A stretch of DNA of 36,158 bases from Pseudomonadota bacterium (GCA_021822115.1 JAJZSA010000020.1:1-36158); one strand, 5' to 3'; positions 24,917-32,564 are shown, counted from the first letter of the stretch. Notes: generated by a model from the letters alone, not told the origin. Program-made: numbers and translations.

Positions 24917-25843
24917 TTACCCCAGCAGATTCGCCCCGGTAAGCAGAAGCAACAACAGCATCCAGAACACCAGCGTACGCCAGACGAGGCCGATGGCGCT
25001 TTGCATGTGGTCGATGTCGACCTCGTCGCCGCTGCCGAGTTCGGGACGGTAGACGGGTTGGTCGTCCAGCACCACGGTTTCGCCGAGACGGATGCCGAGG
25101 GCGCCGGCGCCGCTGGCGAGCAGGATGCCTTGTTCCGGTTGCGGCCATTCGGCGGCCTGGGTGCGCCAGCAGTAGATGGTGTCTTCGAAGTTGCCGACGA
25201 CAGCGAAACTGGCGGCGGTGAGCCGTAGTGGCAGCCATTCGAGCAGTTGGGCGACCTTGCCGGCGAAACCGCCGAAGGCACCGTCTGCCGGCTCACGCCA
25301 GCGGTCGGCGAGGAAAGTGGCGAAGCGATACAGCACGGCACCGAGCGGCCCCATGCCCAGCATCATGAAGATGACGAACCAGATCACCACACCGAACACA
25401 TGGCGATGCGACGCGAGCAGTGCTTGTTCGATGGTGAGGCGCGCGACTTCCTGCGGATTGAGTTCGTGGCAGGACTTGCCGGTCCACTCGCCGAGCAGCC
25501 GGCGCGCTTGCTGCAGGTCGTTATCGGTGAGCGCTTCATTGATGTCGGTGAAGTAGTGACTGAAGCGGCGGAAGCCCATGGTGAGGTAGAGCACCAGTAC
25601 GCTGAAGGCCCAGGCGAACACCGCATGCTTGGCATACAGCAGGCAGTACACGCCCCACACCAGCAGCACGGGGCCGCTGAGCGCCAGCAACCAGGCGAGG
25701 CGCCCGTGCGCATGTTCGCCGGCATCGAAGCGGTCGCGGAAGAACTGCGCGTAATCGTCCACCCAGGTGAACAGGTATTTGCGCGAGGAAAGCGGGTGCA
25801 ACTGTTCCAGCAGCAGGGCGGCGATCAGGGAAAGCAGGCTCAT
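24917..25843 (-). CDS. CobD/CbiB family membrane protein
   Basis: The 308-residue protein has an N-terminal LSLIAALLLEQLHPL segment, four or five hydrophobic helices (one stretch rich in LLLLLL near the C-terminus), and similarity in layout to CobD/CbiB, the adenosylcobinamide-phosphate synthase that attaches aminopropanol to cobyric acid. AmpE-like proteins share this fold. It is not in a cobalamin gene cluster but follows cysN, so a cobalamin role is doubtful and I leave the gene symbol blank. The 96-base gap to cysN contains a perfect 11-bp palindrome. Confidence 0.72.
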   Translation of the reverse strand: MSLLSLIAALLLEQLHPLSSRKYLFTWVDDYAQFFRDRFDAGEHAHGRLAWLLALSGPVLLVWGVYCLLYAKHAVFAWAFSVLVLYLTMGFRRFSHYFTDINEALTDNDLQQARRLLGEWTGKSCHELNPQEVARLTIEQALLASHRHVFGVVIWFVIFMMLGMGPLGAVLYRFATFLADRWREPADGAFGGFAGKVAQLLEWLPLRLTAASFAVVGNFEDTIYCWRTQAAEWPQPEQGILLASGAGALGIRLGETVVLDDQPVYRPELGSGDEVDIDHMQSAIGLVWRTLVFWMLLLLLLTGANLLG

Positions 25844-25905
25844 GTTCTCGGCAGGTCGTCCAAGGATGGGCCAGAAGATACCACAGCGGCCGAAGCCTGA
25901 GGAAT

Positions 25906-25932
25906 GCCCCTCTCCCGCACGGGGAGAGGGGC
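25906..25932. repeat. Palindromic element after cysN
   Basis: GCCCCTCTCCC and GGGAGAGGGGC form a perfect 11-bp stem with a 5-base loop, starting just past the cysN stop. There is no T-run on either side, so it looks like an intergenic palindromic repeat or mRNA-stabilising hairpin rather than an intrinsic terminator. Confidence 0.75.
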
Positions 25933-25939
25933 AGCACGA

Positions 25940-27193
25940 TCAGGCGATCATGCCGGCAGCGACGGTGTTATTGGTCGCCTCGTCGATGACGATGAAGCTG
26001 CCGGTGGCGCGGTCGGTCTCGTAATCATCGAACACCAGCGGCTGCTGGGTCTTGATCGCCACGCGCGCGATGTCGTTCATGTTCAGCTTGTCCACCTCGT
26101 GCGGGTCGAGCGTGTTCACATCGACGCGGTAGAACAGACGCGAGAACATGCACTTGGCCGAACGCGTGGTGTGCTTGACCAGGTACTTGCGGTTCTTGTC
26201 CAGCGGCGACTCGGACAGCCAGCACAGCATGGCCTCGAATTCCTTTTCCACCTTGGGCGCCTGTGCGCCGCGCTTGACGAACATGTCGCCGCGCGAGATG
26301 TCGATCTCGTCTTCCAGCGTGAGCTGCACCGATTGCGGCGCGAAAGCGGTCTGCAATTTCCCGTCCACGGTCACGATCTCCTTCACGCGCGTGCTGCGCC
26401 CGGAGGGCAGGATGGTGATCTCGTCGCCCACCGACACCTCGCCCGCTTCGATGCGCCCGGCGAAACCGCGATAGTCGTGATACTCATGGGTCTGCGGGCG
26501 GCACACCCACTGTACCGGGAAGCGGAAATCGCGCGTGTTCACGTCGTGATCGATGGGCACGCTCTCCAGCAGCTCCAGCAAGGAGGGGCCGACATACCAG
26601 TCCATGGCGGCACTCTTGTCCACCACGTTGTCGCCGTTCAAGGCGGACAGCGGGATGCAGTGCACGTCATGCAGTTCGAGCTGGGCCGCGAAGCGTTTGT
26701 ACTCGCCCACGATCTCTTCGAAACGCTGCTTGGAGTAATCCACCATGTCCATCTTGTTCACTGCCAGCACCACATGCGGCACGTTCAGCAGGCTGACCAG
26801 ATAGGAGTGGCGCTTGGTCTGCGTGAGGATGCCCTTGCGCGCGTCGACCAGGATGATGGCGAGGTTGGCGGTGGAAGCCGCCGTCACCATATTGCGCGTG
26901 TACTGCTCGTGCCCCGGCGTGTCGCCGATGATGAACTTGCGCTTGGGGGTGGCGAAATAGCGGTAGGCCACGTCGATGGTGATGCCCTGCTCGCGCTCGG
27001 CTTGCAGGCCGTCGGTGAGCAAGGACAGATCGACCGCGCCCATGCCGCGCTTCTCGCTGGTCTTGCTGATGGCGGAGTACTGGTCCTCGAAGATGGACTT
27101 CGAGTCGTGCAGCAGGCGACCGATCAAGGTGCTTTTGCCGTCGTCCACGGAGCCGGCGGTGATGAAACGTAACAGTTGTGTGGTGTCGCTCAT
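25940..27193 (-). CDS. cysN: Sulfate adenylyltransferase subunit 1 (GTPase) CysN
   Basis: CysN uses GTP hydrolysis to drive CysD in making adenosine 5'-phosphosulfate (APS). The 417-residue protein is EF-Tu-like: G1 GSVDDGKST (14-22), G3 DTPGHEQY (91-98) and G4 NKMD (146-149), followed by beta-barrel domains. It ends without a fused APS kinase domain (CysNC proteins are about 630 residues), consistent with direct reduction of APS by the neighbouring CysH. A repeat-filled 147-base gap separates it from cysD. Confidence 0.96.
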   Translation of the reverse strand: MSDTTQLLRFITAGSVDDGKSTLIGRLLHDSKSIFEDQYSAISKTSEKRGMGAVDLSLLTDGLQAEREQGITIDVAYRYFATPKRKFIIGDTPGHEQYTRNMVTAASTANLAIILVDARKGILTQTKRHSYLVSLLNVPHVVLAVNKMDMVDYSKQRFEEIVGEYKRFAAQLELHDVHCIPLSALNGDNVVDKSAAMDWYVGPSLLELLESVPIDHDVNTRDFRFPVQWVCRPQTHEYHDYRGFAGRIEAGEVSVGDEITILPSGRSTRVKEIVTVDGKLQTAFAPQSVQLTLEDEIDISRGDMFVKRGAQAPKVEKEFEAMLCWLSESPLDKNRKYLVKHTTRSAKCMFSRLFYRVDVNTLDPHEVDKLNMNDIARVAIKTQQPLVFDDYETDRATGSFIVIDEATNNTVAAGMIA

Positions 27194-27219
27194 ATTTAAT
27201 CCTCGAATTTTTCCGCCTC

Positions 27220-27332
27220 GTCATTCCCGCGCAAGCGGGAATCCAGCGCTTTTATCCAACATGCCTTCAGGCTTTTTCCCGCTACGCGGGAGATCGCTCT
27301 CAGACTGGATTCCCGCCTGCGCGGGAATGACA
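27220..27332. repeat. Composite inverted-repeat element between cysD and cysN
   Basis: GTCATTCCCGCGCAAGCGGG (from 27220, continuing AATCCAG) recurs inverted at 27305-27331 (CTGGATTCCCGCCTGCGCGG, continuing GAATGAC). Each end is itself a hairpin, and a third hairpin, TCCCGC-TAC-GCGGGA (27277-27291), sits between them. The pair resembles the widespread proteobacterial REP/BIME-like intergenic elements with GTCATTCCCGCG ends. No coding capacity is seen. Confidence 0.85.
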
Positions 27333-27340
27333 ACCTAGAA

Positions 27341-28267
27341 CTAGAAGTAGCCTTCCTTCTTGCGCAGCTCCATGGCCGCTTCGGAGGTCTGATCGTCCAG
27401 GCGTGTCGCACCACGTTCGGTGATGCGCGTGGTCGCCGTCTCTTCGATGATCGCCTCCACCGTGTTCGCCGTGGAAGCCACCGGCGCGGTACAGGTCATG
27501 TCGCCCACGGTACGGAAACGCACCATCATCTTTTCCACCACCTCGCCCGGCTTGGGCTGCACCAGATGCGACACCGGCACCAGCTGGCCGTTGCGGTGGA
27601 TGATCTCGCGTTCATGCGCGTAATAGATGCTGGGGATATGCAGCTTCTCGCGCGCGATGTATTGCCAGATATCCATCTCTGTCCAGTTGGAGATCGGGAA
27701 CACGCGGATGTTCTCGCCGGCATGCACGCGGGTGTTGTACAGGTCCCACAGCTCCGGGCGCTGGTTCTTCGGGTCCCACTGACCGAACTCGTCGCGGAAG
27801 GAGAAGATGCGCTCCTTGGCGCGCGCTTTCTCTTCGTCGCGGCGCGCGCCGCCCAGGCAGGCATCGAAACCGAATTCTTCGATGGTCTCCAGCAGGGTCA
27901 CCGATTGATACGGATTGCGCGGCTTGCTCTCGTCCTTGATGACGATGGTGCCGCGCTTGATGGAATCCTCCAGCGAACGCACGATCAGCCTCTCACCCAG
28001 ATCGGCCGCCAACTTGTCGCGGCATTCGATCACTTCCGGGAAGTTGTGCTCGGTGTCGATGTGCACCAGCGGGAACGGGAACTTCGCCGGACGAAAAGCC
28101 TTCTCCGCCAAACGCAACATCACGATGGAATCCTTGCCGCCGGAGAACAGCAGCGCCGGATTCTTACACTCGGCCGCCACCTCGCGCATGATGTGGATGG
28201 ATTCGCTCTCCAGCGCGTCCAGATGGGTGAAAGTGTGTTTGCGCAAATTGTCCTCGACCAGTTTCAT
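27341..28267 (-). CDS. cysD: Sulfate adenylyltransferase subunit 2 CysD
   Basis: CysD is the catalytic subunit that joins sulfate to ATP to give APS. The 308-residue protein has the PP-loop SGGKDS (42-47), the HIDTEHNFPEV segment, GGARRDEEKARAKERIFSFRD, and the C-terminal TVGDMTCTAPVAS region typical of the family. Length is normal. It lies between cysH and cysN on the minus strand; both flanking gaps hold palindromic sequences. Confidence 0.97.
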   Translation of the reverse strand: MKLVEDNLRKHTFTHLDALESESIHIMREVAAECKNPALLFSGGKDSIVMLRLAEKAFRPAKFPFPLVHIDTEHNFPEVIECRDKLAADLGERLIVRSLEDSIKRGTIVIKDESKPRNPYQSVTLLETIEEFGFDACLGGARRDEEKARAKERIFSFRDEFGQWDPKNQRPELWDLYNTRVHAGENIRVFPISNWTEMDIWQYIAREKLHIPSIYYAHEREIIHRNGQLVPVSHLVQPKPGEVVEKMMVRFRTVGDMTCTAPVASTANTVEAIIEETATTRITERGATRLDDQTSEAAMELRKKEGYF

Positions 28268-28300
28268 GATGTTTGCTCCATGCTCTTCAATGCTCGTTGA

Positions 28301-28329
28301 TCCCCTTCCCGCTCGCGCGGGGGCAGGGA
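28301..28329. repeat. Imperfect palindrome between cysH and cysD
   Basis: CCCGC-TCGC-GCGGG (28308-28321) forms the core, with outer TCCC/GGGA pairing and internal mismatches. It fills part of the 66-base gap and resembles the element after cysN in composition. Confidence 0.5.
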
Positions 28330-28333
28330 TGAG

Positions 28334-29200
28334 TTATGCAACCTTCTGCGTCTCTGGCGCACGCGCGGCGATCTCGATGATGCGTTCGCGGCTCGCCTGC
28401 AAGGAGGTTCTGCTCACTGCTGCGGGGTTTTGGCTACGGCTAACGTCGTGCGCTTCGCGCCCGACATTACCCTGCGCCGAAACCCGGCGAGCATCCGGGC
28501 TTTGCCCGGACCGGAGTGTGGATTGCACGTGCAATCCGCACTCCTTGCTCGCCGGGTTTTCCCACCACCAGCGCCCGGCGCGGATGTCTTCGCCCACCGA
28601 GATGGAGCGGGTGCAAGGCGCGCAACCGATGCTGGGATAGAACTGGTCGTGCAACTTGTTGTAGGGCACATCGTGCTTGCGGATGTATTCCCACACATCG
28701 TTGTTGCTCCAGTCCAGCAGCGGGTTGATCTTCTGCAAGCCGTTGTCGTTATCGAACGACGACACTTCCAGGGCACCGCGCGTCACCGCCTGGTCGCGGC
28801 GCAGGCCGGTGATCCAGGCATCCTGCCCTTTCAGTGCACGGCGCAACGGCTCCACCTTGCGCGCGAAGCAGCAGGCCTTGCGGCTCTCCACGCTGTGGTA
28901 GAAACCGTTGATGCCGTCTTTGGCGACATAGTCCTCGGTCAGCTTGCTGTCGGGGAAATAGACCTTGAGCGGAATGGCGTAACGCTGGCCGACTTCGGCG
29001 ATCAGGTCGTAGGTCTCTTTCGGCAGGCGACCGGTGTCCAGGCTGAACAGCTTGATGCTCGGTGCATGCTTGGCGATGAGGTCGGTCAGCACCATGTCTT
29101 CCGCACCCAGGCTGTTGGCGAACACCACCGACTTGAATTGGCTGGTAGCCTGTTGCAGCACCGCGATGGTCGCGGCGATCTTCTCTTGCAGGTTGCTCAT
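28334..29200 (-). CDS. cysH: Assimilatory APS reductase CysH with atypical C-terminal tail
   Basis: CysH reduces adenylylated sulfate to sulfite using thioredoxin. The 288-residue product has the PP-loop-like core (FANSLGAEDMVL), DTGRLPKETY, KACCFARK (C110/C111) and CAPC (C193/C196). The two Cys pairs identify the [4Fe-4S] APS-reducing type rather than the PAPS type. The redox-active Cys221 lies in KECGLH. Usually the protein ends soon after this motif; here about 64 more residues follow, rich in Ser, Arg, Ala and Gln and encoded by palindromic DNA (28445-28559). The family function should be intact, but the tail looks acquired. The start overlaps the DUF934 stop (ATGA). Confidence 0.9.
   Translation of the reverse strand: MSNLQEKIAATIAVLQQATSQFKSVVFANSLGAEDMVLTDLIAKHAPSIKLFSLDTGRLPKETYDLIAEVGQRYAIPLKVYFPDSKLTEDYVAKDGINGFYHSVESRKACCFARKVEPLRRALKGQDAWITGLRRDQAVTRGALEVSSFDNDNGLQKINPLLDWSNNDVWEYIRKHDVPYNKLHDQFYPSIGCAPCTRSISVGEDIRAGRWWWENPASKECGLHVQSTLRSGQSPDARRVSAQGNVGREAHDVSRSQNPAAVSRTSLQASRERIIEIAARAPETQKVA
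28445..28465. repeat. Hairpin in the cysH 3' end
   Basis: GTCGTGCGC-TTC-GCGCCCGAC pairs over nine bases with one mismatch. It lies within the atypical tail of cysH, 15 bases from the larger inverted repeat. Confidence 0.55.
28480..28559. repeat. 80-bp quasi-palindrome over the cysH catalytic-Cys codons
   Basis: The centre lies between 28528 and 28529. The inner arms (28513-28528 and 28529-28544) are 16 bp with one mismatch, and the outer arms (28480-28492 and 28547-28559) are a perfect 13 bp. The left arm also holds a 20-base insert (28493-28512) that is itself a hairpin (TCCGGGC-TTT-GCCCGGA). The right arm encodes the conserved PASKECGLH of CysH, so the left arm looks like an inverted copy of it. 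Confidence 0.85.
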
Positions 29201-29712
29201 GGTGCGACTCCTCTCTCTACTCGATTGAACAAGGGGGCATCCACATCGGCGGATGCCTGGTACTTCACGGAAAACACTCCGAAACCGGCCAGCACGTCTT
29301 GCGGCTGCTTGTCTTCGCGCACGGCGTAGCTGTCGAAACCGACACGCTGCAAATAGAACAACTGGTCTTGCAGGATGTCGCCCATGGCACGCAGCTCACC
29401 GCGATAGCCGTGCTGTTTGCGCAGGCGGTAAGCCAGTGTGTAACCGCGCCCGTCGGTGTACTTGCGGAAGTCCACCGCGATAAGCGGGAAGCGATGTACG
29501 TCGTCCGGTATGTCTTCGATGCGCTCGAAACCGGCCAGCCACAAGCCCAGCTCGCGCCGCTCGCGCAGCGTTTCCCACTGGCAGTTCCACACCGGCAGCG
29601 GCACCAGATAATCGCCTTGCGGCACCACGATGCGGTCGGCCGCATCGCCTTCGTGCAGGCGCAATACCTGCCACGCGTCATCCACCACTTGTCTGTCTTT
29701 GATGATCTGCAT
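29197..29712 (-). CDS. DUF934 family protein of sulfate assimilation
   Basis: The 171-residue protein resembles the DUF934 family, small proteins encoded next to cysI in many proteobacteria and thought to assist sulfite reduction, with no proven activity. Visible conserved segments include LVPLPVW, GLWLAGFERIED, FPLIAVDFRKYTDGRGYTLAYRLR and RAMGDILQDQLFYLQRVGFD. No cysteine motif or membrane helix is seen. It starts three bases after cysI and overlaps cysH, so it is firmly inside the operon. Confidence 0.88.
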   Translation of the reverse strand: MQIIKDRQVVDDAWQVLRLHEGDAADRIVVPQGDYLVPLPVWNCQWETLRERRELGLWLAGFERIEDIPDDVHRFPLIAVDFRKYTDGRGYTLAYRLRKQHGYRGELRAMGDILQDQLFYLQRVGFDSYAVREDKQPQDVLAGFGVFSVKYQASADVDAPLFNRVERGVAP

Positions 29713-29715
29713 GAC

Positions 29716-31461
29716 TCAGAACCTCGGCGAGTAATACGGCAGCTCATACGGCACGGCCACCTGCAATGCTTCGTAATCCGGCAACAGCAGCTTCTCCTCT
29801 TCCGTCACCGGCGCGGCATACACGAACTCCTTGAACGGCTCATGGCCGATGCGGCGCAGCGTGTCGATGAAACGTTCGCCCTCGAAACGTTCGCGCACAT
29901 ACACCTGCAACAGGCGCGCCACCACTTCCGGTATCTGCGCGAACGAGAACGAGCGACCGATGATCTTGCCGATGGCAGCGGGCGTTCCCTGGTTGCCACC
30001 GATGGTCACCTGGTACCACTCCTCACCCGACTTATCCACGCCGAGGATGCCGATATGACCGACGTGATGATGGCCGCAGGCATTCACGCAACCGGAGATG
30101 TTCAGGTCGATCTCGCCGATGTCATGCAGGTAGTCGTAATCGTCGAAACGTTCGGCGACCGCACGTGCCAGCGAGATGGAGCGTGCATTGGCCAGCGTGC
30201 AGAAATCGGCGCCGGGGCAGCACACGATGTCGGTCAACAATCCGATGTTGGGCGTCGCCAATCCTGCGGCCTTGGCTTCCTGCCACAGGTCATACAGGTC
30301 TGCCTGCTTCACATCGGCCAGCACCAGGTTCTGCAAGTGCGAGAAGCGCAACTCGCCGAAGCTGTAACGATCGGCCAGTGCCGCCGCCACATCCAGCTGA
30401 CCGGCGCTGATATCGCCCGGTGCCTGCCCCGGATGTTTGAGCGACAGCCACACCGCGGCATAGCCCGGTACCTTGTGCGCCTGCACATTGCGGCGCACCC
30501 AGTTGGCGAAGGCGCGCTCCTTGCGCTGTGCCGCTTCGAAGCCGCCATCGAGCTGCGGCAACGTTTCATAAGCGGGGGCCGTGAATGCCGCAGTCACACG
30601 CGCCACTTCTGTTTCGGTCAACGTCGAGGGACCGTCCTTGTTCAACTGCCACTCGGCTTCCACCTGACGGCGGAACTCGTCGATACCCAGGGTCTGCACC
30701 AGGATCTTGATGCGCGCCTTGTACAGATTGTCGCGGCGACCGAACTCGTTATAGACGCGCACGATGGCTTCCAGATAGGTGAGCAGGTGCTGCCACGGCA
30801 GGAACGGCGTCAGCTCCTGACCGATGATGGGCGTACGCCCCAACCCGCCGCCGACCAGGATGCGGAAACCCAGCTCGCCCTGCGCGTTCTTCACCACCTG
30901 CACGCCGACATCGTTGATCTCGGTGGCGGCACGGTCTTCCGTCGCGCCGCTCACCGACACCTTGAACTTGCGCGGCAGGAAAGCGAACTCCGGATGGAAG
31001 GTGCTCCACTGGCGCAGGATCTCGGCGAACGGACGCGGATCGACCACCTCGTCGCGCGCGACACCGGCCAGCTCGTCCGACGTGATGCTGCGGATGCAAC
31101 TGCCCGAAGTCTGGTTGGCATGCATCTCGACCTCGGCCAGTTCGGCCAGGATGCTCGGCGTGTCTTCCAGCTTGAGCCAGTTGAACTGGATGTTCTGGCG
31201 CGTGCTGAGATGACCGTAACCGCGATCATAGGTGCGCGCGATGTGTGCCAGCTTGCGCACCTGTGCGCTGCTCGCCATGCCATAGGGGATGGCGATGCGC
31301 ATCATGTAGCCGTGCACCTGCATGTAGATGCCGTTCTGCAGACGCAGTACGCGGAAGTCGTCTTCCTTCAGCTCACCGTTCAGGCGGCGACGCACCTGGT
31401 CGCGATATTGCGCAACGCGCTCAGCCGACAGTCGATGGTCGAATCTATCGTAGCGATACAT
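29716..31461 (-). CDS. cysI: Sulfite reductase hemoprotein (nitrite/sulfite reductase family) CysI
   Basis: CysI reduces sulfite to sulfide with six electrons, using siroheme coupled to a [4Fe-4S] cluster. The 581-residue protein has the N-terminal repeat (YMQVHGYMMRIAIPYG), the HLSTRQNIQFNW segment, the TSGSCIRSIT substrate region, and the cluster/siroheme ligands C415-x5-C421 and C458-x3-C462. I start at 31461 (MYRYDRFDH), with GAGGTG five bases before it; the frame stays open to 31653 through the upstream small gene. No flavoprotein CysJ is nearby, so the electron donor may be a ferredoxin or another protein. Its start overlaps the stop of the 76-residue gene by one base. Confidence 0.95.
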   Translation of the reverse strand: MYRYDRFDHRLSAERVAQYRDQVRRRLNGELKEDDFRVLRLQNGIYMQVHGYMMRIAIPYGMASSAQVRKLAHIARTYDRGYGHLSTRQNIQFNWLKLEDTPSILAELAEVEMHANQTSGSCIRSITSDELAGVARDEVVDPRPFAEILRQWSTFHPEFAFLPRKFKVSVSGATEDRAATEINDVGVQVVKNAQGELGFRILVGGGLGRTPIIGQELTPFLPWQHLLTYLEAIVRVYNEFGRRDNLYKARIKILVQTLGIDEFRRQVEAEWQLNKDGPSTLTETEVARVTAAFTAPAYETLPQLDGGFEAAQRKERAFANWVRRNVQAHKVPGYAAVWLSLKHPGQAPGDISAGQLDVAAALADRYSFGELRFSHLQNLVLADVKQADLYDLWQEAKAAGLATPNIGLLTDIVCCPGADFCTLANARSISLARAVAERFDDYDYLHDIGEIDLNISGCVNACGHHHVGHIGILGVDKSGEEWYQVTIGGNQGTPAAIGKIIGRSFSFAQIPEVVARLLQVYVRERFEGERFIDTLRRIGHEPFKEFVYAAPVTEEEKLLLPDYEALQVAVPYELPYYSPRF

Positions 31462-31691
31462 CACAGCACCTCGTCCGGATAGCGCTTGGAGACCGGCAAC
31501 TGCAACGCGGCATCCAGCGGAAATTTCGCACCGTAGGCGAGGATGTGCGCGACATCGTCGTCCTCGTCGTGGCGCAAAGCCAGTCCGATATACGCATGCT
31601 CGCCGCCATGGCCGACGACCACGCCGACTCGGCCGCCGCAACCGTTGAACCAACTCACTTGTTTGGGTTTGATCGGGGTATTACGACTCAT
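31461..31691 (-). CDS. Small uncharacterised protein in the cys operon (76 aa)
   Basis: I do not recognise a family. The protein has a GCGGRVGVVVGHGGEHAY glycine-rich stretch, an acidic HDEDDD patch and a single cysteine (Cys18). A strong ribosome-binding sequence (GAGGAAGG) sits just before its ATG, and its stop overlaps the cysI start, so it is very likely translated with cysI. The position suggests a small accessory factor for sulfite reduction, for example in cofactor handling, but nothing in the sequence shows this. Confidence 0.75.
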   Translation of the reverse strand: MSRNTPIKPKQVSWFNGCGGRVGVVVGHGGEHAYIGLALRHDEDDDVAHILAYGAKFPLDAALQLPVSKRYPDEVL

Positions 31692-31706
31692 GATCCTTCC
31701 TCACAC

Positions 31707-32486
31707 TCAAAATGCCAGGCGTACGCCGATGACGAACAACATGGTCGCCAGCAGCGGACGCAATACTTTTTCCGGTACCCGCGCCGACAGATGGCTGCCG
31801 ATCCAGATACCCGGCAACGAACCCAGCAACAGGCTGCCCAGCAACACCAGATCCACACCGCCCAAGGCAAAATGCCCCATGCCGGCCACGGCGGTCAGCG
31901 GCACTGCATGCGCGATGTCGGTGCCCACCACCTTGGCGGTCGCCATGCGCGGATAGAGGAACAGCAGCGCCACTGTGCCCAGCACCCCGGCACCGATGGA
32001 CGAGATGGAGACCAGCACCCCCACGATGGCGCCGGTGGCGATGGTGGCCGCCGTCAGATGACGGTGCTGCAACAGCGACACCGCGCCTTCATCGCGCAGC
32101 GCCAGCTTCAGGATGCGGTCCTTGAACAGCAGCGCGGCAGCCGTCAGCAACAGGGCCACGCTGAGCACGCTGGTGATGAGCAGCTTGAGGCTCAGCTCAT
32201 CCAGGTGGAGCAACTTGAACAGACCGAGCGTGATCAGCGCCGCCGGCAGACTGCCCAGACTGAGCAGGCCGACGATCTTCCAGTCCACCGTGCCGTTGCG
32301 GCTATGCACCCAGCCGCCCAGCGATTTGGTGATGGCGGCATACAGCAGGTCGGTGCCCACCGCCTTGGCCGGCGCGATGCCGAAGAACAGCACCAGCAGC
32401 GGTGTCATCAAGGAACCGCCGCCGACGCCGGTCACCCCGACGATCAGCCCGACCAGAAAGCCGGAAGCGGTGTAGATGAAGTCCAT
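31707..32486 (-). CDS. TauE/SafE family membrane permease
   Basis: The 259-residue protein has about eight hydrophobic helices in two homologous halves. The signature GVTGVGGGSLMTPLL lies near the N-terminus, with AVGTDLLYAAITKSLGG after it, and the second half repeats the pattern as SSIGAGVLGTVALL and KVVGTDIAHAVPL. The TauE/SafE family moves sulfite, sulfonates or related organosulfur anions; lying first in the cys operon suggests handling of a sulfur anion. Direction of transport is unknown. I use ATG 32486; an in-frame GTG at 32495 is also possible. Confidence 0.9.
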   Translation of the reverse strand: MDFIYTASGFLVGLIVGVTGVGGGSLMTPLLVLFFGIAPAKAVGTDLLYAAITKSLGGWVHSRNGTVDWKIVGLLSLGSLPAALITLGLFKLLHLDELSLKLLITSVLSVALLLTAAALLFKDRILKLALRDEGAVSLLQHRHLTAATIATGAIVGVLVSISSIGAGVLGTVALLFLYPRMATAKVVGTDIAHAVPLTAVAGMGHFALGGVDLVLLGSLLLGSLPGIWIGSHLSARVPEKVLRPLLATMLFVIGVRLAF

Positions 32487-32541
32487 GTCATGCACCCAGT
32501 GCGTTATCGATGGGGCGCATTCTAGGTGCGGCGCTTTATAT

Positions 32542-32564
32542 CTCTAAATACTTTTATGTTAGAG
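32542..32564. promoter_or_regulatory. Candidate CysB (LysR-type) operator
   Basis: CTCTAA and TTAGAG form an inverted repeat separated by 11 bases in the 111-base gap between the cys operon and cysB. LysR-type regulators usually bind interrupted dyads of this size between divergent genes. No experimental CysB consensus is matched strictly. Confidence 0.5.

Noticed and set aside
24917..25843. Calling the CobD-like gene cobD
   Set aside because: No cobalamin genes are nearby, and the family also includes members with other or unknown roles.
28445..28559. The palindromic block in cysH as an insertion sequence or CRISPR
   Set aside because: No transposase, no direct target duplication and no spaced direct repeats; an inverted duplication explains the structure better.
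29299..31482. Long open frame (727 codons) on the plus strand
   Set aside because: It lies antisense to cysI, DUF934 and their neighbours, and its His/Arg/Gln/Leu-rich translation is the usual mirror of a GC-rich gene. The minus-strand products have clear family motifs.
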